Part shown: piece after piece, positions 1 to 9,346 of the stretch
Layout of the letters: every line of letters begins with the position of its first letter
Numbering within the stretch: position 1 is the stretch's first letter
NCBI RefSeq assembly: GCF_003063625.1
Contig: NZ_CP026604.1
Location: 3,140,065-3,204,064 of the forward strand
Origin: Saccharobesus litoralis
Lineage (GTDB): Bacteria; Pseudomonadota; Gammaproteobacteria; Enterobacterales; Alteromonadaceae
Direction of reading: 5' to 3'
Length of the DNA stretch: 64,000 bases
Made by a program: the position numbers and the translations under genes
Notes under the pieces: generated by a model
The model's database searches: none
Seen by the model: the letters and a program-made list of their open reading frames with translations, nothing else
What the model was told of the DNA's origin: nothing

Positions 1-413
1 TTAAGCCTTAATCGATACTGCATGATATTACGTTTTAAAGCGGCAACCCAACGCCAAGCCTGACGGGTACTCACTTGTTCAGTGGCTAGTTGATAAGCTT
101 TAACCACAGCGACATTAGCCAGTAACAACACAATAAACACACTCAATTGCCAAGCGCTGTATTGGCGATTAGGTAAACATTCAGCCAAGACTAACTGAGT
201 GGTACGGCCACAACCGGAATGACCGAAACGATTAGAACAAACAACTCGCTTGCCCATGGTTTTACGCTCATGCATAGACAGCTGTTTGTAAATAAAGCCA
301 TGGCTAATTAAATGCCCACCTAAACCACAATGTTGACAGGTCAATGAATAATAACGATGACAAGGCTCAAGATAACGCTCAATATCAGATAAGGATTGAA
401 AGAATGTTTGCAT
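1..413 (-). CDS. zinc-ribbon protein, partial (runs off left edge)
   Basis: A reading frame on the minus strand begins at an ATG at 413 and stays open to base 1, so at least 137 codons are visible and the C-terminus is missing. The N-terminal part carries several Cys/His pairs (CHRYY, TCQHCG, VVCSN, SGCGRT) that look like a zinc ribbon. A hydrophobic helix and a basic region with a Trp-rich stretch (TRQAWRWVAALKR) follow. I do not recognise a defined family. Proteins of this look are often linked to mobile elements, but that is an inference, and no catalytic DDE domain is visible in this fragment. The frame is uninterrupted. Confidence 0.55.
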   Translation of the reverse strand, partial: MQTFFQSLSDIERYLEPCHRYYSLTCQHCGLGGHLISHGFIYKQLSMHERKTMGKRVVCSNRFGHSGCGRTTQLVLAECLPNRQYSAWQLSVFIVLLLANVAVVKAYQLATEQVSTRQAWRWVAALKRNIMQYRLRL

Positions 414-793
414 ACCAGCATCAAACAAAAAATCTCGACGTGACACAAGAAAAATATTCAGCAGTGTAAATAAAAATCTTAATTCCCAAATTACACGTTA
501 TAACAATGAGTTATCCGTTGTTTGCAGTTTGGCTGGTAAGTCAATTATGGAGTGATTGGATTGTGGGAATTAACAGTTAATGCAATAGTTAAATGTGCTT
601 AATGAAGTGTATGTCTCCGATTAAATAAGCCAATATGGGTTTAATCATATTGGCTTTTTTCATTTTCCACTCTGACTTCTTCTTGCTCTGACTTCAGTCG
701 ATTAGCCTATAATTATAAGAGACTGTATTACGAGCATGCGTAACTAAAGTATGATCTTGCCCTGTTAAGTATTAGGTTTTTGGCAAGCATGCA
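414..793. other. gene-free stretch with inverted repeat and hairpin
   Basis: This 380-base stretch separates two minus-strand genes and has no convincing ORF. It contains a 10-bp exact inverted repeat (TTAATTCCCA at 479-488, TGGGAATTAA at 564-573) and the terminator-like hairpin at 627-660. The inverted repeat could be an end of a mobile element carrying the partial zinc-ribbon gene, or part of a structured RNA. Neither can be proven here. Confidence 0.4.
627..660 (+). terminator. rho-independent terminator-like hairpin
   Basis: A perfect 11-bp stem (AAGCCAATATG / CATATTGGCTT) with an 8-base loop is followed by a T run on the plus strand. The nearest protein genes on both sides are on the minus strand. 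It therefore either ends an unrecognised plus-strand transcript or serves, with a weaker T tail, as the terminator of the sulfatase gene read from the right. Confidence 0.6.
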
Positions 794-2347
794 TTACAGC
801 AAAGACTGCATGGCGCTAATATCGAGTTCGTCTTGCATTTCTTTTTGTAAATCTAATAAATCATTGAACAACTGCTTGGCTTTTTGACGATATTGTGGCT
901 TAGCAAACAAGTTGTGTTTTTCATCTTTATCATTTTGTAAATCAAACAACTTGATGGTGTTTGCGGTTGGATAAACAATGAGCTTATAGCCACCCTTTTT
1001 GATCATGCGCTGACTTTCACGATAGGCGCCGTAGATACCGTTGTAATGACTGGTGTTGGTTTTTCCTTTTGCTAAGTCTAATATTGAATTGAAATATACA
1101 TGCTCGGGTTTAGTGGCACCGGCTAACTCTAGTGCTGTGGCCATGGTATCTTGCAAATAAATGTTGGCATCCACCACTTTGCCCTTTTCTAACCCAGGCC
1201 CCCAAATAATGTAAGGTGAGCGGATTGAGTGCTCGTACATATTTTGTTTACCAAATAAGCCATGTTCACCCACAGCCAGACCGTGATCGGCGGTATAAAC
1301 AATATAGGTATTGTCAAACTTACCTGATGCTTTTAACGCTTTGATAATCGCTCCTATTTGTTCATCCAAATGGGTGATTAATGCGTAGTATTCCTTTAAA
1401 TGCACCTGAGTTGCGTATTCAGTGCGGGGGAATGGCGCAAGCGCCGCATCGCGTAGACTCGGGCCATTGCCGATTTGGTCTTTCTCTGGGTAGTTAGCTT
1501 GCCAATTACTCGGTAATGGTAATTGTTCAGCTTGATACATATCTTGATACGCTTGAGGGGCTTGGCGTGGGTCATGCGGTGCATTGAATGCTAAATACAT
1601 AAAAAACGGCTTATCTTTTTGCGCGGCGCTATTAATAAAACCGAGTGCTTCATCTTTAACGACTTCACTCCAATGTTTACCACCTTGATAAAAACCGCCA
1701 AATTTCGGATCCGTGGGAGACCAAGAATCATCATTTTTGTTTAGTGGTCGATTGTAGCCGACAGGCATTAGCTCTTCTGCTGATTTGGCTTGACTGGTGC
1801 CGTTTGCCAATGCTTTAAACGCAGCAACCATTTTATGATGTTGCCAATAATCTTTTGGCATTCCGCCGCGTACGGTTTTTGCGGTATTAAAAATTTTATG
1901 AGCTGGGGCGTGAACATGCCATTTACCTGTCATGTAAGTGTCGTAGCCCTGTTTTTCCATGAGCTTGGACCAAGTTTGTTGCAAGCCTTGACCATTTTTG
2001 TAGTTTTGGTCTTGTTGCTTGGCTTGCCAAACAGATAACCCTGAGTTCAGCATGGTACGCGAGGCTAAACAAACCGCACCAGTCCATGACCCCATGTTGT
2101 GAGCATTGGTAAAGTTGACGCCGTTATTAGCGATTTCATCTAAGGTCGGTGTTTTAATATGTGGGTTACCGTAGGCTCCAATTGTTTTAGGTGACTGATC
2201 ATCGGCAAAAATAAACACAAAGTTAGGCTTGGCTGCTTTGGCTGTGGCCTTGTTTTGACTCTCGTTAGAAGTTGATGTTTGTGAAGAGCAGGCTGTTAGT
2301 AGAATTGAGCCTGCAATGCAGAGTTGTTGTAATAAACGCGCCATCAT
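794..2347 (-). CDS. sulfatase (lipoprotein, formylglycine type)
   Basis: A 517-residue sulfatase of the alkaline phosphatase superfamily. The N-terminus is a lipoprotein signal with lipobox L-T-A-Cys20, so the enzyme is probably anchored in the outer membrane or faces the periplasm. FADD (residues 47-50) supplies metal-binding aspartates. Cys93-L-A-S-Arg97 is the formylglycine motif in the C-x-A-x-R variant, and TGKWH and TADHG are further active-site motifs. By family knowledge it removes sulfate esters, and in a marine bacterium the likely substrate is an algal sulfated polysaccharide. No polysaccharide-lyase or SusCD-like genes lie beside it, so the substrate cannot be inferred. A second ATG directly follows the first. 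Confidence 0.9.
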   Translation of the reverse strand: MMARLLQQLCIAGSILLTACSSQTSTSNESQNKATAKAAKPNFVFIFADDQSPKTIGAYGNPHIKTPTLDEIANNGVNFTNAHNMGSWTGAVCLASRTMLNSGLSVWQAKQQDQNYKNGQGLQQTWSKLMEKQGYDTYMTGKWHVHAPAHKIFNTAKTVRGGMPKDYWQHHKMVAAFKALANGTSQAKSAEELMPVGYNRPLNKNDDSWSPTDPKFGGFYQGGKHWSEVVKDEALGFINSAAQKDKPFFMYLAFNAPHDPRQAPQAYQDMYQAEQLPLPSNWQANYPEKDQIGNGPSLRDAALAPFPRTEYATQVHLKEYYALITHLDEQIGAIIKALKASGKFDNTYIVYTADHGLAVGEHGLFGKQNMYEHSIRSPYIIWGPGLEKGKVVDANIYLQDTMATALELAGATKPEHVYFNSILDLAKGKTNTSHYNGIYGAYRESQRMIKKGGYKLIVYPTANTIKLFDLQNDKDEKHNLFAKPQYRQKAKQLFNDLLDLQKEMQDELDISAMQSLL

Positions 2348-2645
2348 AACGGGGTGGAATAAATTAATTGTGAGTTAAGGCTATCATAGCTAGTGTTGTT
2401 TTGTTAATGATACTTGTTGTTTGTATATAAACTTTACATTTGTAATGGATAAATATTCGTTTTTACGGCAGTAACTCTTTGAACTATTTACGTGAGTTGT
2501 TTACTCTTAACCTATTGAATCACAATATTAATGAGCCTATTAAGCGTGTATTTTTAACCTAGTGACTCATCGCAGATTGAACAAAGCGATTTTGTGTTAA
2601 GAATATTGATAATGAGTGGGCTTACTTTTTAAACAAAGGCAAAAC

Positions 2646-3311
2646 ATGTATAGCAAGTTCAGGATAGTCGCTATCACCAGCATTATCGTTTGCTCTGTTT
2701 CTGTGTTTTATGCCTATGCCAAACCCAAACTTAATCTCAATAAACTTTTACAATACGTTGGTGTTAAGTACGACAATACCGCGCAAAAGCGGGTTAAAGC
2801 TTGGCGTAATATAGTCGATACCAGTCAAGGATTAACTGACAAACAAAAGTTGGAAAAAGTGAATCGTTTTTTTAACTTATTTGATTTTGTCAATGATATT
2901 GACCACTGGGGTAAAGAAGATTATTGGGCAACGCCGATAGAATTTATCGGTACGAAAGCCGGAGACTGTGAGGACTTTTCGGTTGCTAAGTATTTCACCT
3001 TGTTAGAGCTAGGTGTGCCAATTGAAAAGCTGCGTTTAACGTATGTTAAAGCCGTTAAATTAAATCAGTTTCATATGGTACTAGCGTATTACCCGAAACC
3101 GAAATCCATTCCTATGATATTGGATAATATCGACGGCAAAATTAAACCCGCACATAAGCGTAAAGATTTAATCCCTATTTTCTCGTTTAATGGTCAAAAG
3201 CTTTGGCTCAATAAACAAAAAGGTAAAGGTCAGGTTGTTGGTGGCTCAGAGCGGATCGACAACTGGGACAATCTAAGTAAACGCTATCAACTTGACGAAT
3301 TTATGGAATAG
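2646..3311 (+). CDS. lapG: LapG-like periplasmic cysteine protease (BTLCP family)
   Basis: A bacterial transglutaminase-like cysteine proteinase of 221 residues. The ATG at 2646 is preferred over an in-frame ATG at 2616 because AAAGG lies 6 bases upstream and it starts a clean signal/anchor segment (residues 5-25). The catalytic triad is visible as Cys108 (AGDCEDFS), His143 (QFHMVL) and Asp160 (ILDN). In the Pseudomonas paradigm LapG cuts the N-terminal retention module of LapA-type adhesins, releasing the biofilm, and is held inactive by c-di-GMP-loaded LapD. The next gene, lapD-like, starts 13 bases after the stop, as in known lapG-lapD operons. No LapA-type adhesin or type I exporter is in the window. 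Confidence 0.9.
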   Translation: MYSKFRIVAITSIIVCSVSVFYAYAKPKLNLNKLLQYVGVKYDNTAQKRVKAWRNIVDTSQGLTDKQKLEKVNRFFNLFDFVNDIDHWGKEDYWATPIEFIGTKAGDCEDFSVAKYFTLLELGVPIEKLRLTYVKAVKLNQFHMVLAYYPKPKSIPMILDNIDGKIKPAHKRKDLIPIFSFNGQKLWLNKQKGKGQVVGGSERIDNWDNLSKRYQLDEFME

Positions 3312-3324
3312 AGGCCAACCAAAC

Positions 3325-5277
3325 ATGACTCTGTTTAGACAACTCCTTATGGTGATCGTACTTAGCTTTTTAGCTAACTTAATTGGCGTGCTTTGGCTGC
3401 AGTTTGAGTCAACACGCGATTATTTAACTAATCAGTTAGAGTCTGATTTAAATAATACTTCCACGTCCTTGAGTATGGCGTTGACTCCGCATTTGGCCGA
3501 AGGCGATGCTGTGCTGGTTGAATCGACTATTAATGCTTATTTTGACGGTGGCTATTATTCTAAAATCGAAGTGGAAATTTTGACGACTGAACAAACGGTT
3601 AGTAAAGCGATCCCTGTGCGTATTAATGGTGTGCCTAGCTGGTTTGTTGATTTAATTGAGATCAATGTGCCAGACGTTGAAACCACAATTACGGATGGCT
3701 GGTTACAGGCCGGTGTATTGCGTATACAAGGCCACCCAGGCTTTGCTTATAAGCAATTATGGGAAGCCTTTGTATCTATGTCGAGCTTGCTCAGCATGTT
3801 GTCTTTAGTACTGATTGCCTTGGCATCCATTGGTATTAACTTGGTATTGAAACCGTTAGCGCGGATCCGTAAAAAAGCCCAGCAGATCCAAGAGCGTAAA
3901 TTTGGTGAGCCTTTACCTTTACCCCAAACCAAGGAGTTAAGGTCCGTCACTAAATCAATTAATCAAATGACGGTTAAACTAAAAGAGCAATTTGAAGAAG
4001 AAGCGCGTTTGCATAACAAATTAAAGGAACAAGCGTTTCAGGATGCGACGACTGGTTTTGGTAATCGCGCCTTTTTTAATCGTCAATTACAAGCTTGGTT
4101 AAGTGACGAGCCCAGTGGTGCTGTAGTTTTTCTTGAGTTGTTAGGTATTGACGAAATTAATAAAAAAGATGGCTGGACCAAACGTGATGATGTAATTAAA
4201 AGTGCCGCTAACTTTATTGACGGTAATTTTAATGACGAAAGTGGCGCGGTTAAGTGTCGTTTATCGGCTCATGAATTCGCGTTAATTTTAGATGGTTTAG
4301 ACAATCAGCAAATTGAAGAGCAATTGAACAAGCTGGCGTCGCATTTTCAAAATACTAGCTATCGCGAAAACTTTTACCAAGAGCGTATTTTCAACATGGG
4401 GGCTGTGCATATCACTGCCGGTGCTAGCAATGGTGAAGTCTTGTCGTTGGCTGATAATGCCATGCAACAGGCCCGCAGTGAAAATAGCGGTATTTACATC
4501 GCCAAGCAAAGTCAGCAGCAACAAACTAAAATGGCCAGAATGGAAATTAAAGATGCCATTGAAAAAGCCATTGATGCCTCAGCTTTAGGTTTTACCCGCC
4601 AACCCGTATACGGTTTCAAAGGGGCTGACAAGCCGTTGCACTTTGAAGCTTACGCCAAGTTGAATTTAGAAGATATGGGCGCGGTGAATGCAGGGATCTT
4701 TATTTCTGTACTTGAAGAGTTTGAGTTAGGTGATCAATTTGATAAGAAGGTTATTGAACTGGTTATTGAGCATTTAAAAGCGGGCTCAGAGCAAGTCTAT
4801 GCGGTTAACCTTACGGCGTCGGCGTTAAAGAATGACCAGTTTATTGATTGGATGATCGACGCGTTGAAAGCGATACCACAATATACGACTCAAATCTGTT
4901 TTGAATTTACAGAAGAAAGCGTTATTTATAACAGAGAAAAAATAGAAGCCATGTGTGCCCAGTTTGCCGATTTAGGCGTACAGTTTGGCGTTGACCGTGT
5001 AGGCCGCAATTTCTCATCACTTTCCTACTTGCAGAGCTTGCATCCAAATTATGTAAAAATTGATCATGCTTATACACAAATGGCGTTAAGCAGTGATAAC
5101 GATGCTTACTTTGTTGGCTCGCTATGTACCACCATCCATAACTTAGATGTCGATGTGATCGCGACCCGTGTTGAAAACGAAGAACAGCTCAATATATTAA
5201 AAGAATACCATTTTGATGCTTACCAAGGCTTTATTTATAAGCCTGAACCATTTGAAATCGGTAAAGAATCAAATTAA
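3325..5277 (+). CDS. lapD: LapD-like c-di-GMP receptor (degenerate GGDEF-EAL)
   Basis: A 650-residue inner-membrane receptor counted from the ATG at 3325; an in-frame ATG at 3292 would overlap lapG. Order: N-terminal membrane helix, periplasmic LapD/MoxY-type domain (about residues 25-140), second membrane helix near 150-175, HAMP, GGDEF, then EAL. Both enzymatic signatures are degraded: LSAHEF stands where GGDEF is expected, and FEAYAKL replaces the EAL-containing motif. That is what LapD receptors show, which bind c-di-GMP without making or breaking it and sequester LapG in the periplasm. Placement directly behind lapG supports the assignment. Confidence 0.9.
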   Translation: MTLFRQLLMVIVLSFLANLIGVLWLQFESTRDYLTNQLESDLNNTSTSLSMALTPHLAEGDAVLVESTINAYFDGGYYSKIEVEILTTEQTVSKAIPVRINGVPSWFVDLIEINVPDVETTITDGWLQAGVLRIQGHPGFAYKQLWEAFVSMSSLLSMLSLVLIALASIGINLVLKPLARIRKKAQQIQERKFGEPLPLPQTKELRSVTKSINQMTVKLKEQFEEEARLHNKLKEQAFQDATTGFGNRAFFNRQLQAWLSDEPSGAVVFLELLGIDEINKKDGWTKRDDVIKSAANFIDGNFNDESGAVKCRLSAHEFALILDGLDNQQIEEQLNKLASHFQNTSYRENFYQERIFNMGAVHITAGASNGEVLSLADNAMQQARSENSGIYIAKQSQQQQTKMARMEIKDAIEKAIDASALGFTRQPVYGFKGADKPLHFEAYAKLNLEDMGAVNAGIFISVLEEFELGDQFDKKVIELVIEHLKAGSEQVYAVNLTASALKNDQFIDWMIDALKAIPQYTTQICFEFTEESVIYNREKIEAMCAQFADLGVQFGVDRVGRNFSSLSYLQSLHPNYVKIDHAYTQMALSSDNDAYFVGSLCTTIHNLDVDVIATRVENEEQLNILKEYHFDAYQGFIYKPEPFEIGKESN

Positions 5278-5298
5278 AAGCGAGATGATGCCGAGAAA

Positions 5299-5317
5299 TG
5301 CCGCTAAATTGGCGGCA
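5299..5317 (-). terminator. short hairpin at the end of anmK
   Basis: A 6-bp GC-rich inverted repeat (TGCCGC/GCGGCA) overlaps the anmK stop codon between convergent lapD and anmK. The T tract is short on either strand, so it is a weak candidate. Confidence 0.3.
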
Positions 5318-6440
5318 AGGTAATAGAGCCACATATCGCGGCTTGCGCCGCGCCTGTGACTTGTGGGCTATTGCCGGGCAATTGATTAACACAGCGATAT
5401 GCTAACCACGCAAAAGCCATGGCTTCCATAAAATCACCATCAATAGCGACTTGCTCAGTCAGTTCGATAGACCAATTGGCTAATTGGCTATTTAATTGAG
5501 CTAGCAAAGTTTGGTTATGGCTGCCGCCACCAAACACCAATAATCGGCCATGCGGTAAATGGCGGATACTTTGACTAATACTGTGAGCGGATAGGGCACA
5601 TAATGTAGCCATCACGTCTTGCGGAGCAAATTGCTCTCCCGTATTGGCTATTATCTGTTCTAGCCAAGCTAAATTAAAATGTTCACGGCCGGTACTTTTC
5701 GGTGGTGGTAGGGTGAAATAATCGTCATTGAGCAAAGTCTTTAATAAGTTTGATTGGACTTTACCTTGCGCAGCAATCTCTCCGTTTTTATCGAAGCTTA
5801 CCCCGTAGTGTTTCTCTGCCCAGCCATCCATTAATACATTGCCAGGACCAGTATCAAATCCCAAAAGGGGTTGAGGCTCTATAATTGAAATATTGGCTAT
5901 GCCGCCAATGTTGAGTAAAACGAGTGGTTTATCGCCTTGGTTTTGTATGTCTCGGCTTTTTTGCAATTGCTTTTTTAGGCTTTGATGAAACAAAGGGACG
6001 AGTGGTGCACCTTGACCGCCTAAGGCGATATCCATACTGCGAAAATCATGTACCACTTTTATACCGGTTTTAGCGGCTAAAAGAGCGGGGTTCAACAACT
6101 GCATACTAAACGCATGTGGGGGATTAGGTTGATGGTAAACTGTTTGGCCATGACAACCGATAGCAATAATATCATTGGCTGTCAGGTTTTCTTGTTTAAG
6201 TAAATTATTAACCGCATCGGCATAAGCTAGGGTTAAGCGCTGCGTTAGTTTACCTAGAGCTAACAGTGAAGTGTGTTGTGATTGACACAGGGTTAATATT
6301 TTATCGCGAATATCTGCTAAGAAAGCCTGAGCAAGGGTTGCTGTTAAATGCGTATTATCTTGTTCAATCTGACACAGAGCAACGTCAATACCATCTGCAC
6401 TGGTGCCTGACATTATACCAATATACCGTTTGGCAAGCAT
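5304..6440 (-). CDS. anmK: anhydro-N-acetylmuramic acid kinase
   Basis: 378 residues, close to the family length of about 370. The N-terminal phosphate-binding segment IGIMSGTSADGIDVAL is typical of AnmK, followed by GCHGQTVYHQP, DFRSMDIALGGQGAPLVP and LLNIGGIANIS. The enzyme opens the 1,6-anhydro ring of anhMurNAc and phosphorylates it to MurNAc-6-phosphate in cytoplasmic peptidoglycan recycling. It is transcribed toward lapD and stands alone as a unit here. Confidence 0.95.
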   Translation of the reverse strand: MLAKRYIGIMSGTSADGIDVALCQIEQDNTHLTATLAQAFLADIRDKILTLCQSQHTSLLALGKLTQRLTLAYADAVNNLLKQENLTANDIIAIGCHGQTVYHQPNPPHAFSMQLLNPALLAAKTGIKVVHDFRSMDIALGGQGAPLVPLFHQSLKKQLQKSRDIQNQGDKPLVLLNIGGIANISIIEPQPLLGFDTGPGNVLMDGWAEKHYGVSFDKNGEIAAQGKVQSNLLKTLLNDDYFTLPPPKSTGREHFNLAWLEQIIANTGEQFAPQDVMATLCALSAHSISQSIRHLPHGRLLVFGGGSHNQTLLAQLNSQLANWSIELTEQVAIDGDFMEAMAFAWLAYRCVNQLPGNSPQVTGAAQAAICGSITLPPI

Positions 6441-6661
6441 ATGGATTTACCTATTGATTGAGTGAAAATTGCCTTTCATGTTTTGCTATTGCTTGGCAGC
6501 CTGTCTTTAAATAAGTTTAATTTGTCCATAAATTGGGTATGGTCTTACCTAGCAAACGCAGCGTTTATATGTTGACGAATACTTAGGGCTAATACAAGCG
6601 TTAGCCGCACAGTTTTGTTATAGTGACGACCGTTTTCAGATTAAAGTAGTGATTTAGGTAA

Positions 6662-6985
6662 ATGAGTGATTCTAATTTAGTGTATTCGACTGGGTTAGGT
6701 CGAATTAAACAAGAAAAATCCGCACCACAAGCGCAAATTTTTGATGATGGTTTTGTTCGTGTCCGTCGAGAAACAAAAGGTAGAAAAGGTAAGGGTGTGA
6801 TCACAATAACCGGCGTACCGCTTACGGGTACCGAATTAAAAACGTTAGCACAAAAACTAAAAAAGAAGTGTGGAACCGGAGGCTCAATTAAAGACGGCGT
6901 GATCGAAATTCAAGGTGACAAGCGAGATGTCATTAAAGCAGAATTGGAAGCGAATGGTTATAAAGTTAAATTCTCTGGTGGTTAA
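6662..6985 (+). CDS. yciH: SUI1/eIF1-like translation factor YciH
   Basis: A 107-residue protein with the bacterial SUI1 domain covering about residues 30-105. The basic loop (RRETKGRKGKGVITITG) and the segment KKKCGTGGSIKDGVIEIQGD are characteristic. By homology it is the bacterial relative of eIF1 that influences fidelity of start-codon selection. It begins after a roughly 220-base intergenic region divergent from anmK and appears monocistronic. Confidence 0.93.
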   Translation: MSDSNLVYSTGLGRIKQEKSAPQAQIFDDGFVRVRRETKGRKGKGVITITGVPLTGTELKTLAQKLKKKCGTGGSIKDGVIEIQGDKRDVIKAELEANGYKVKFSGG

Positions 6986-7146
6986 ATTATCAACAGTATA
7001 TTAGTAATAAATTAGCATAATTTTCAGATTGTTATCTATACTAAATTGAAAACCCAATAGACTGGGTTGTTTTACCTCAAAGAGTGGAAGGGAGTTTCCC
7101 AAGTAGTCTTGACGTTTTTTGACAAATAAATATTAAAGGCATCTCT

Positions 7147-8766
7147 ATGGCTTGGTTCGGTAATCTTAAGATATTTCATAAAATATCTTTGATTATTATT
7201 TTAACGATAGCAGCGTTTGCTGCCATTATCGTGATTAACGCGTCTTCGCAAAAGCTCACACAACAAGATCTTGCGTTTTTAGAAAGCAAGGTATACCCGA
7301 TTGTGCAATTGGCAACGGTCAATGAAGTATTACTTGAAAAGGCTGATGATTTATTTACTCAATCAGTGTCTTTTGGAGACGAAGAGTTAAAAGCCCAAGC
7401 GGTAGCGGCACTTGCTAAACTAAAAAGTAATTTACAGCGTGTGCAAAGCCTCGACAGTAAGAATGCTGCCGTAATTCGTAAACATCTTAGCCTAGTAACA
7501 GATTACCAAACACAATCGTTAGAGATTGTTGATGGTATGCTAGCTGAAACTATAGACTTTTCCGCATTGCCAGCTAAAACCCGTACTAAATCTGAAACGT
7601 TAGAAAAAACCCAAGAAGGTTTAAAACAATATAAACAATCGATAGACCAATTACTTAAAGAGACGATTGAGCAAGCCAGAAGTAGTGGTGAAAATGCGCT
7701 GCAATCGACAATTTTCTTTGGCGTAGTAATGATTGTTATAGTGGCTTTAATTGCCATTTATGTAGCCCGTTCTATTAGTACAACTGTATCAGAATTGCGT
7801 GATTCTCTTGCTGAATTAGCCAGTGGTAAAGGTGAGCTAAGCCATCGATTACAAGTTAGGAATAAAGATGAGTTAGGGCAGTTAGCCACTAACTTTAATC
7901 GATTTATTGATACATTAAGCCAATCTATTTCTGATGTGATGGGCGTTTCTCACCCCTTGCTTGATACGTCTACCCGCTTAATTTCTAATACGGAACAAGC
8001 TCGCACTTTGACTTCGCAACAAGCTGCAAACGCTGCGCAAACTCAACAATCTATGACTGAGCTTAATCAATCGATTGAAGGGATTAGTGAGTCAGCAGGG
8101 CTGGCTAACTCAGCGGCTAATGAAGCTGAGGTGGAAGCGAATAATGGCTTAACTGTGGTGGAAGCCACAATAGAAAACTCGAAAAAACTCAATGAGCAAA
8201 TAGACACTACATCCAAGTCGATCCACAGATTAGCACAGGATACAGATAGTGTAAGTTCGATCCTTGATGTGATTAACGCTATTGCGGAACAAACCAATTT
8301 ATTGGCACTTAATGCGGCAATTGAGGCGGCTCGCGCCGGTGAGCAAGGCCGAGGTTTCGCTGTGGTTGCTGATGAAGTAAGAACATTAGCATCGCGCACA
8401 GGTGATGCCACCACAGAGATCCGTGATTTGTTAGATAAGCTGCGCAATGCAGCAAGTGAAAGTGTGACAATGATGGGGCAAGCGGAAACCTTGTCGTCAA
8501 GCAACGAAGAGTTTGCGATTAAAACCGGTTCGGCACTTGAACAAATTAAAGGCAGTGTGGAAAATATTTCAATGATGAATAACCAAATTGCCACTGCGAC
8601 AGAAGAGCAAAGTGTAGTTGCCAACCATGTGGTTGATATTATTAATACAATGTCGGAAACCGAACAGCAAATTCAAGGCACATTTAGTTCACTGGAAGAA
8701 GTGTCGCATCAATTGCATCAAGCTTCAGACGACTTAATGGAAGCCACTAGCCAATTTAAGCTCTAG
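7147..8766 (+). CDS. methyl-accepting chemotaxis protein
   Basis: A 539-residue chemoreceptor. Membrane helix 1 spans about residues 13-32 and helix 2 about 186-207, enclosing a helical periplasmic sensor domain of about 150 residues. A HAMP domain follows (about 208-262). The cytoplasmic coiled coil has the conserved hairpin tip [20 protein letters not shown], which binds CheA/CheW. No C-terminal receptor pentapeptide for CheR/CheB is visible. The ligand cannot be deduced, and no che genes are nearby. Confidence 0.93.
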   Translation: MAWFGNLKIFHKISLIIILTIAAFAAIIVINASSQKLTQQDLAFLESKVYPIVQLATVNEVLLEKADDLFTQSVSFGDEELKAQAVAALAKLKSNLQRVQSLDSKNAAVIRKHLSLVTDYQTQSLEIVDGMLAETIDFSALPAKTRTKSETLEKTQEGLKQYKQSIDQLLKETIEQARSSGENALQSTIFFGVVMIVIVALIAIYVARSISTTVSELRDSLAELASGKGELSHRLQVRNKDELGQLATNFNRFIDTLSQSISDVMGVSHPLLDTSTRLISNTEQARTLTSQQAANAAQTQQSMTELNQSIEGISESAGLANSAANEAEVEANNGLTVVEATIENSKKLNEQIDTTSKSIHRLAQDTDSVSSILDVINAIAEQTNLLALNAAIEAARAGEQGRGFAVVADEVRTLASRTGDATTEIRDLLDKLRNAASESVTMMGQAETLSSSNEEFAIKTGSALEQIKGSVENISMMNNQIATATEEQSVVANHVVDIINTMSETEQQIQGTFSSLEEVSHQLHQASDDLMEATSQFKL

Positions 8767-8777
8767 TGTCATATGCC

Positions 8778-8827
8778 ATAACAACAAAAGGCGAGAGGTT
8801 AATATAGACCGTCTCGCTGTTTGTTAT
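8778..8827. terminator. bidirectional hairpin between MCP and yebG
   Basis: An imperfect long stem (core GCGAGA / TCTCGC, extended by ATAACAACA / TGTTTGTTAT) lies between the convergent chemoreceptor and yebG genes and could end both transcripts. The T tracts are modest. Confidence 0.45.
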
Positions 8828-8838
8828 TGGAAAGAAAG

Positions 8839-9141
8839 CTAATTTGTTGCGTTAATCGGGGTGACGTTTGAATCTTCAGTCTCGTCAGCATTAACACTTT
8901 TGCCAACTTGCTGTAACTCGTCAACTTTACCTTTAAACGCGTTACTGAACGATTCTTTATTTTCCGCAATTAAGCGACCAATATTTTCAACTTGTGATTC
9001 AGACAAGCCTTCAACTTGCTGTTCAATGACTTCAGAAATAACCTCGGCCAGTTCTAGCATTTTATCGTAAGCGTCTGCTTCTTTTTTACTGGTAAACATT
9101 TTGCCGTCTCTGTCGCATTGCCATAAAGCTCTTACACCCAT
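8839..9141 (-). CDS. yebG: YebG family SOS-induced protein
   Basis: 100 residues, close to E. coli YebG (96). The shared segment FTSKKEADAYDKML near residues 16-29 identifies the family, and the C-terminus is acidic. YebG is a small DNA-damage-inducible protein of uncertain biochemical role. The start at 9141 is supported by a GGGTGAG ribosome-binding site. A LexA box sits 17 bases upstream of the start codon, so regulation by the SOS response can be read directly. Confidence 0.9.
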   Translation of the reverse strand: MGVRALWQCDRDGKMFTSKKEADAYDKMLELAEVISEVIEQQVEGLSESQVENIGRLIAENKESFSNAFKGKVDELQQVGKSVNADETEDSNVTPINATN

Positions 9142-9157
9142 AACTCACCCAATATGT

Positions 9158-9177
9158 AACTGTTTTTATGTACAGTA
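9158..9177 (-). promoter_or_regulatory. LexA (SOS) box upstream of yebG
   Basis: CTG at 9160-9162 and CAG at 9173-9175 are separated by exactly 10 AT-rich bases, which fits the gammaproteobacterial LexA consensus CTG-N10-CAG. It overlaps a plausible minus-strand -10 (TATACT, 9174-9179) with TTGCAA 15 bases further upstream, so LexA binding would block the promoter. Confidence 0.9.
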
Positions 9178-9346
9178 TATCATGCAGATTTATATTGCAA
9201 ATCTAATTTAAGAATTTGTTTTAGTCTAATTTAGCCGATTAAATGCGCAAAACGTAAGTTGTGGTTTAGACTTTAATCAAATAAGTATATTTGCAGTCCA
9301 TTTATTTATTTTTAATGACATAAAAATACTGATTATAAGCAGACAA

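Noticed and set aside
8067-8624. Antisense 185-codon ORF within the chemoreceptor gene
   Set aside because: It is a shadow of the coiled-coil coding strand. The plus-strand gene carries all family motifs.
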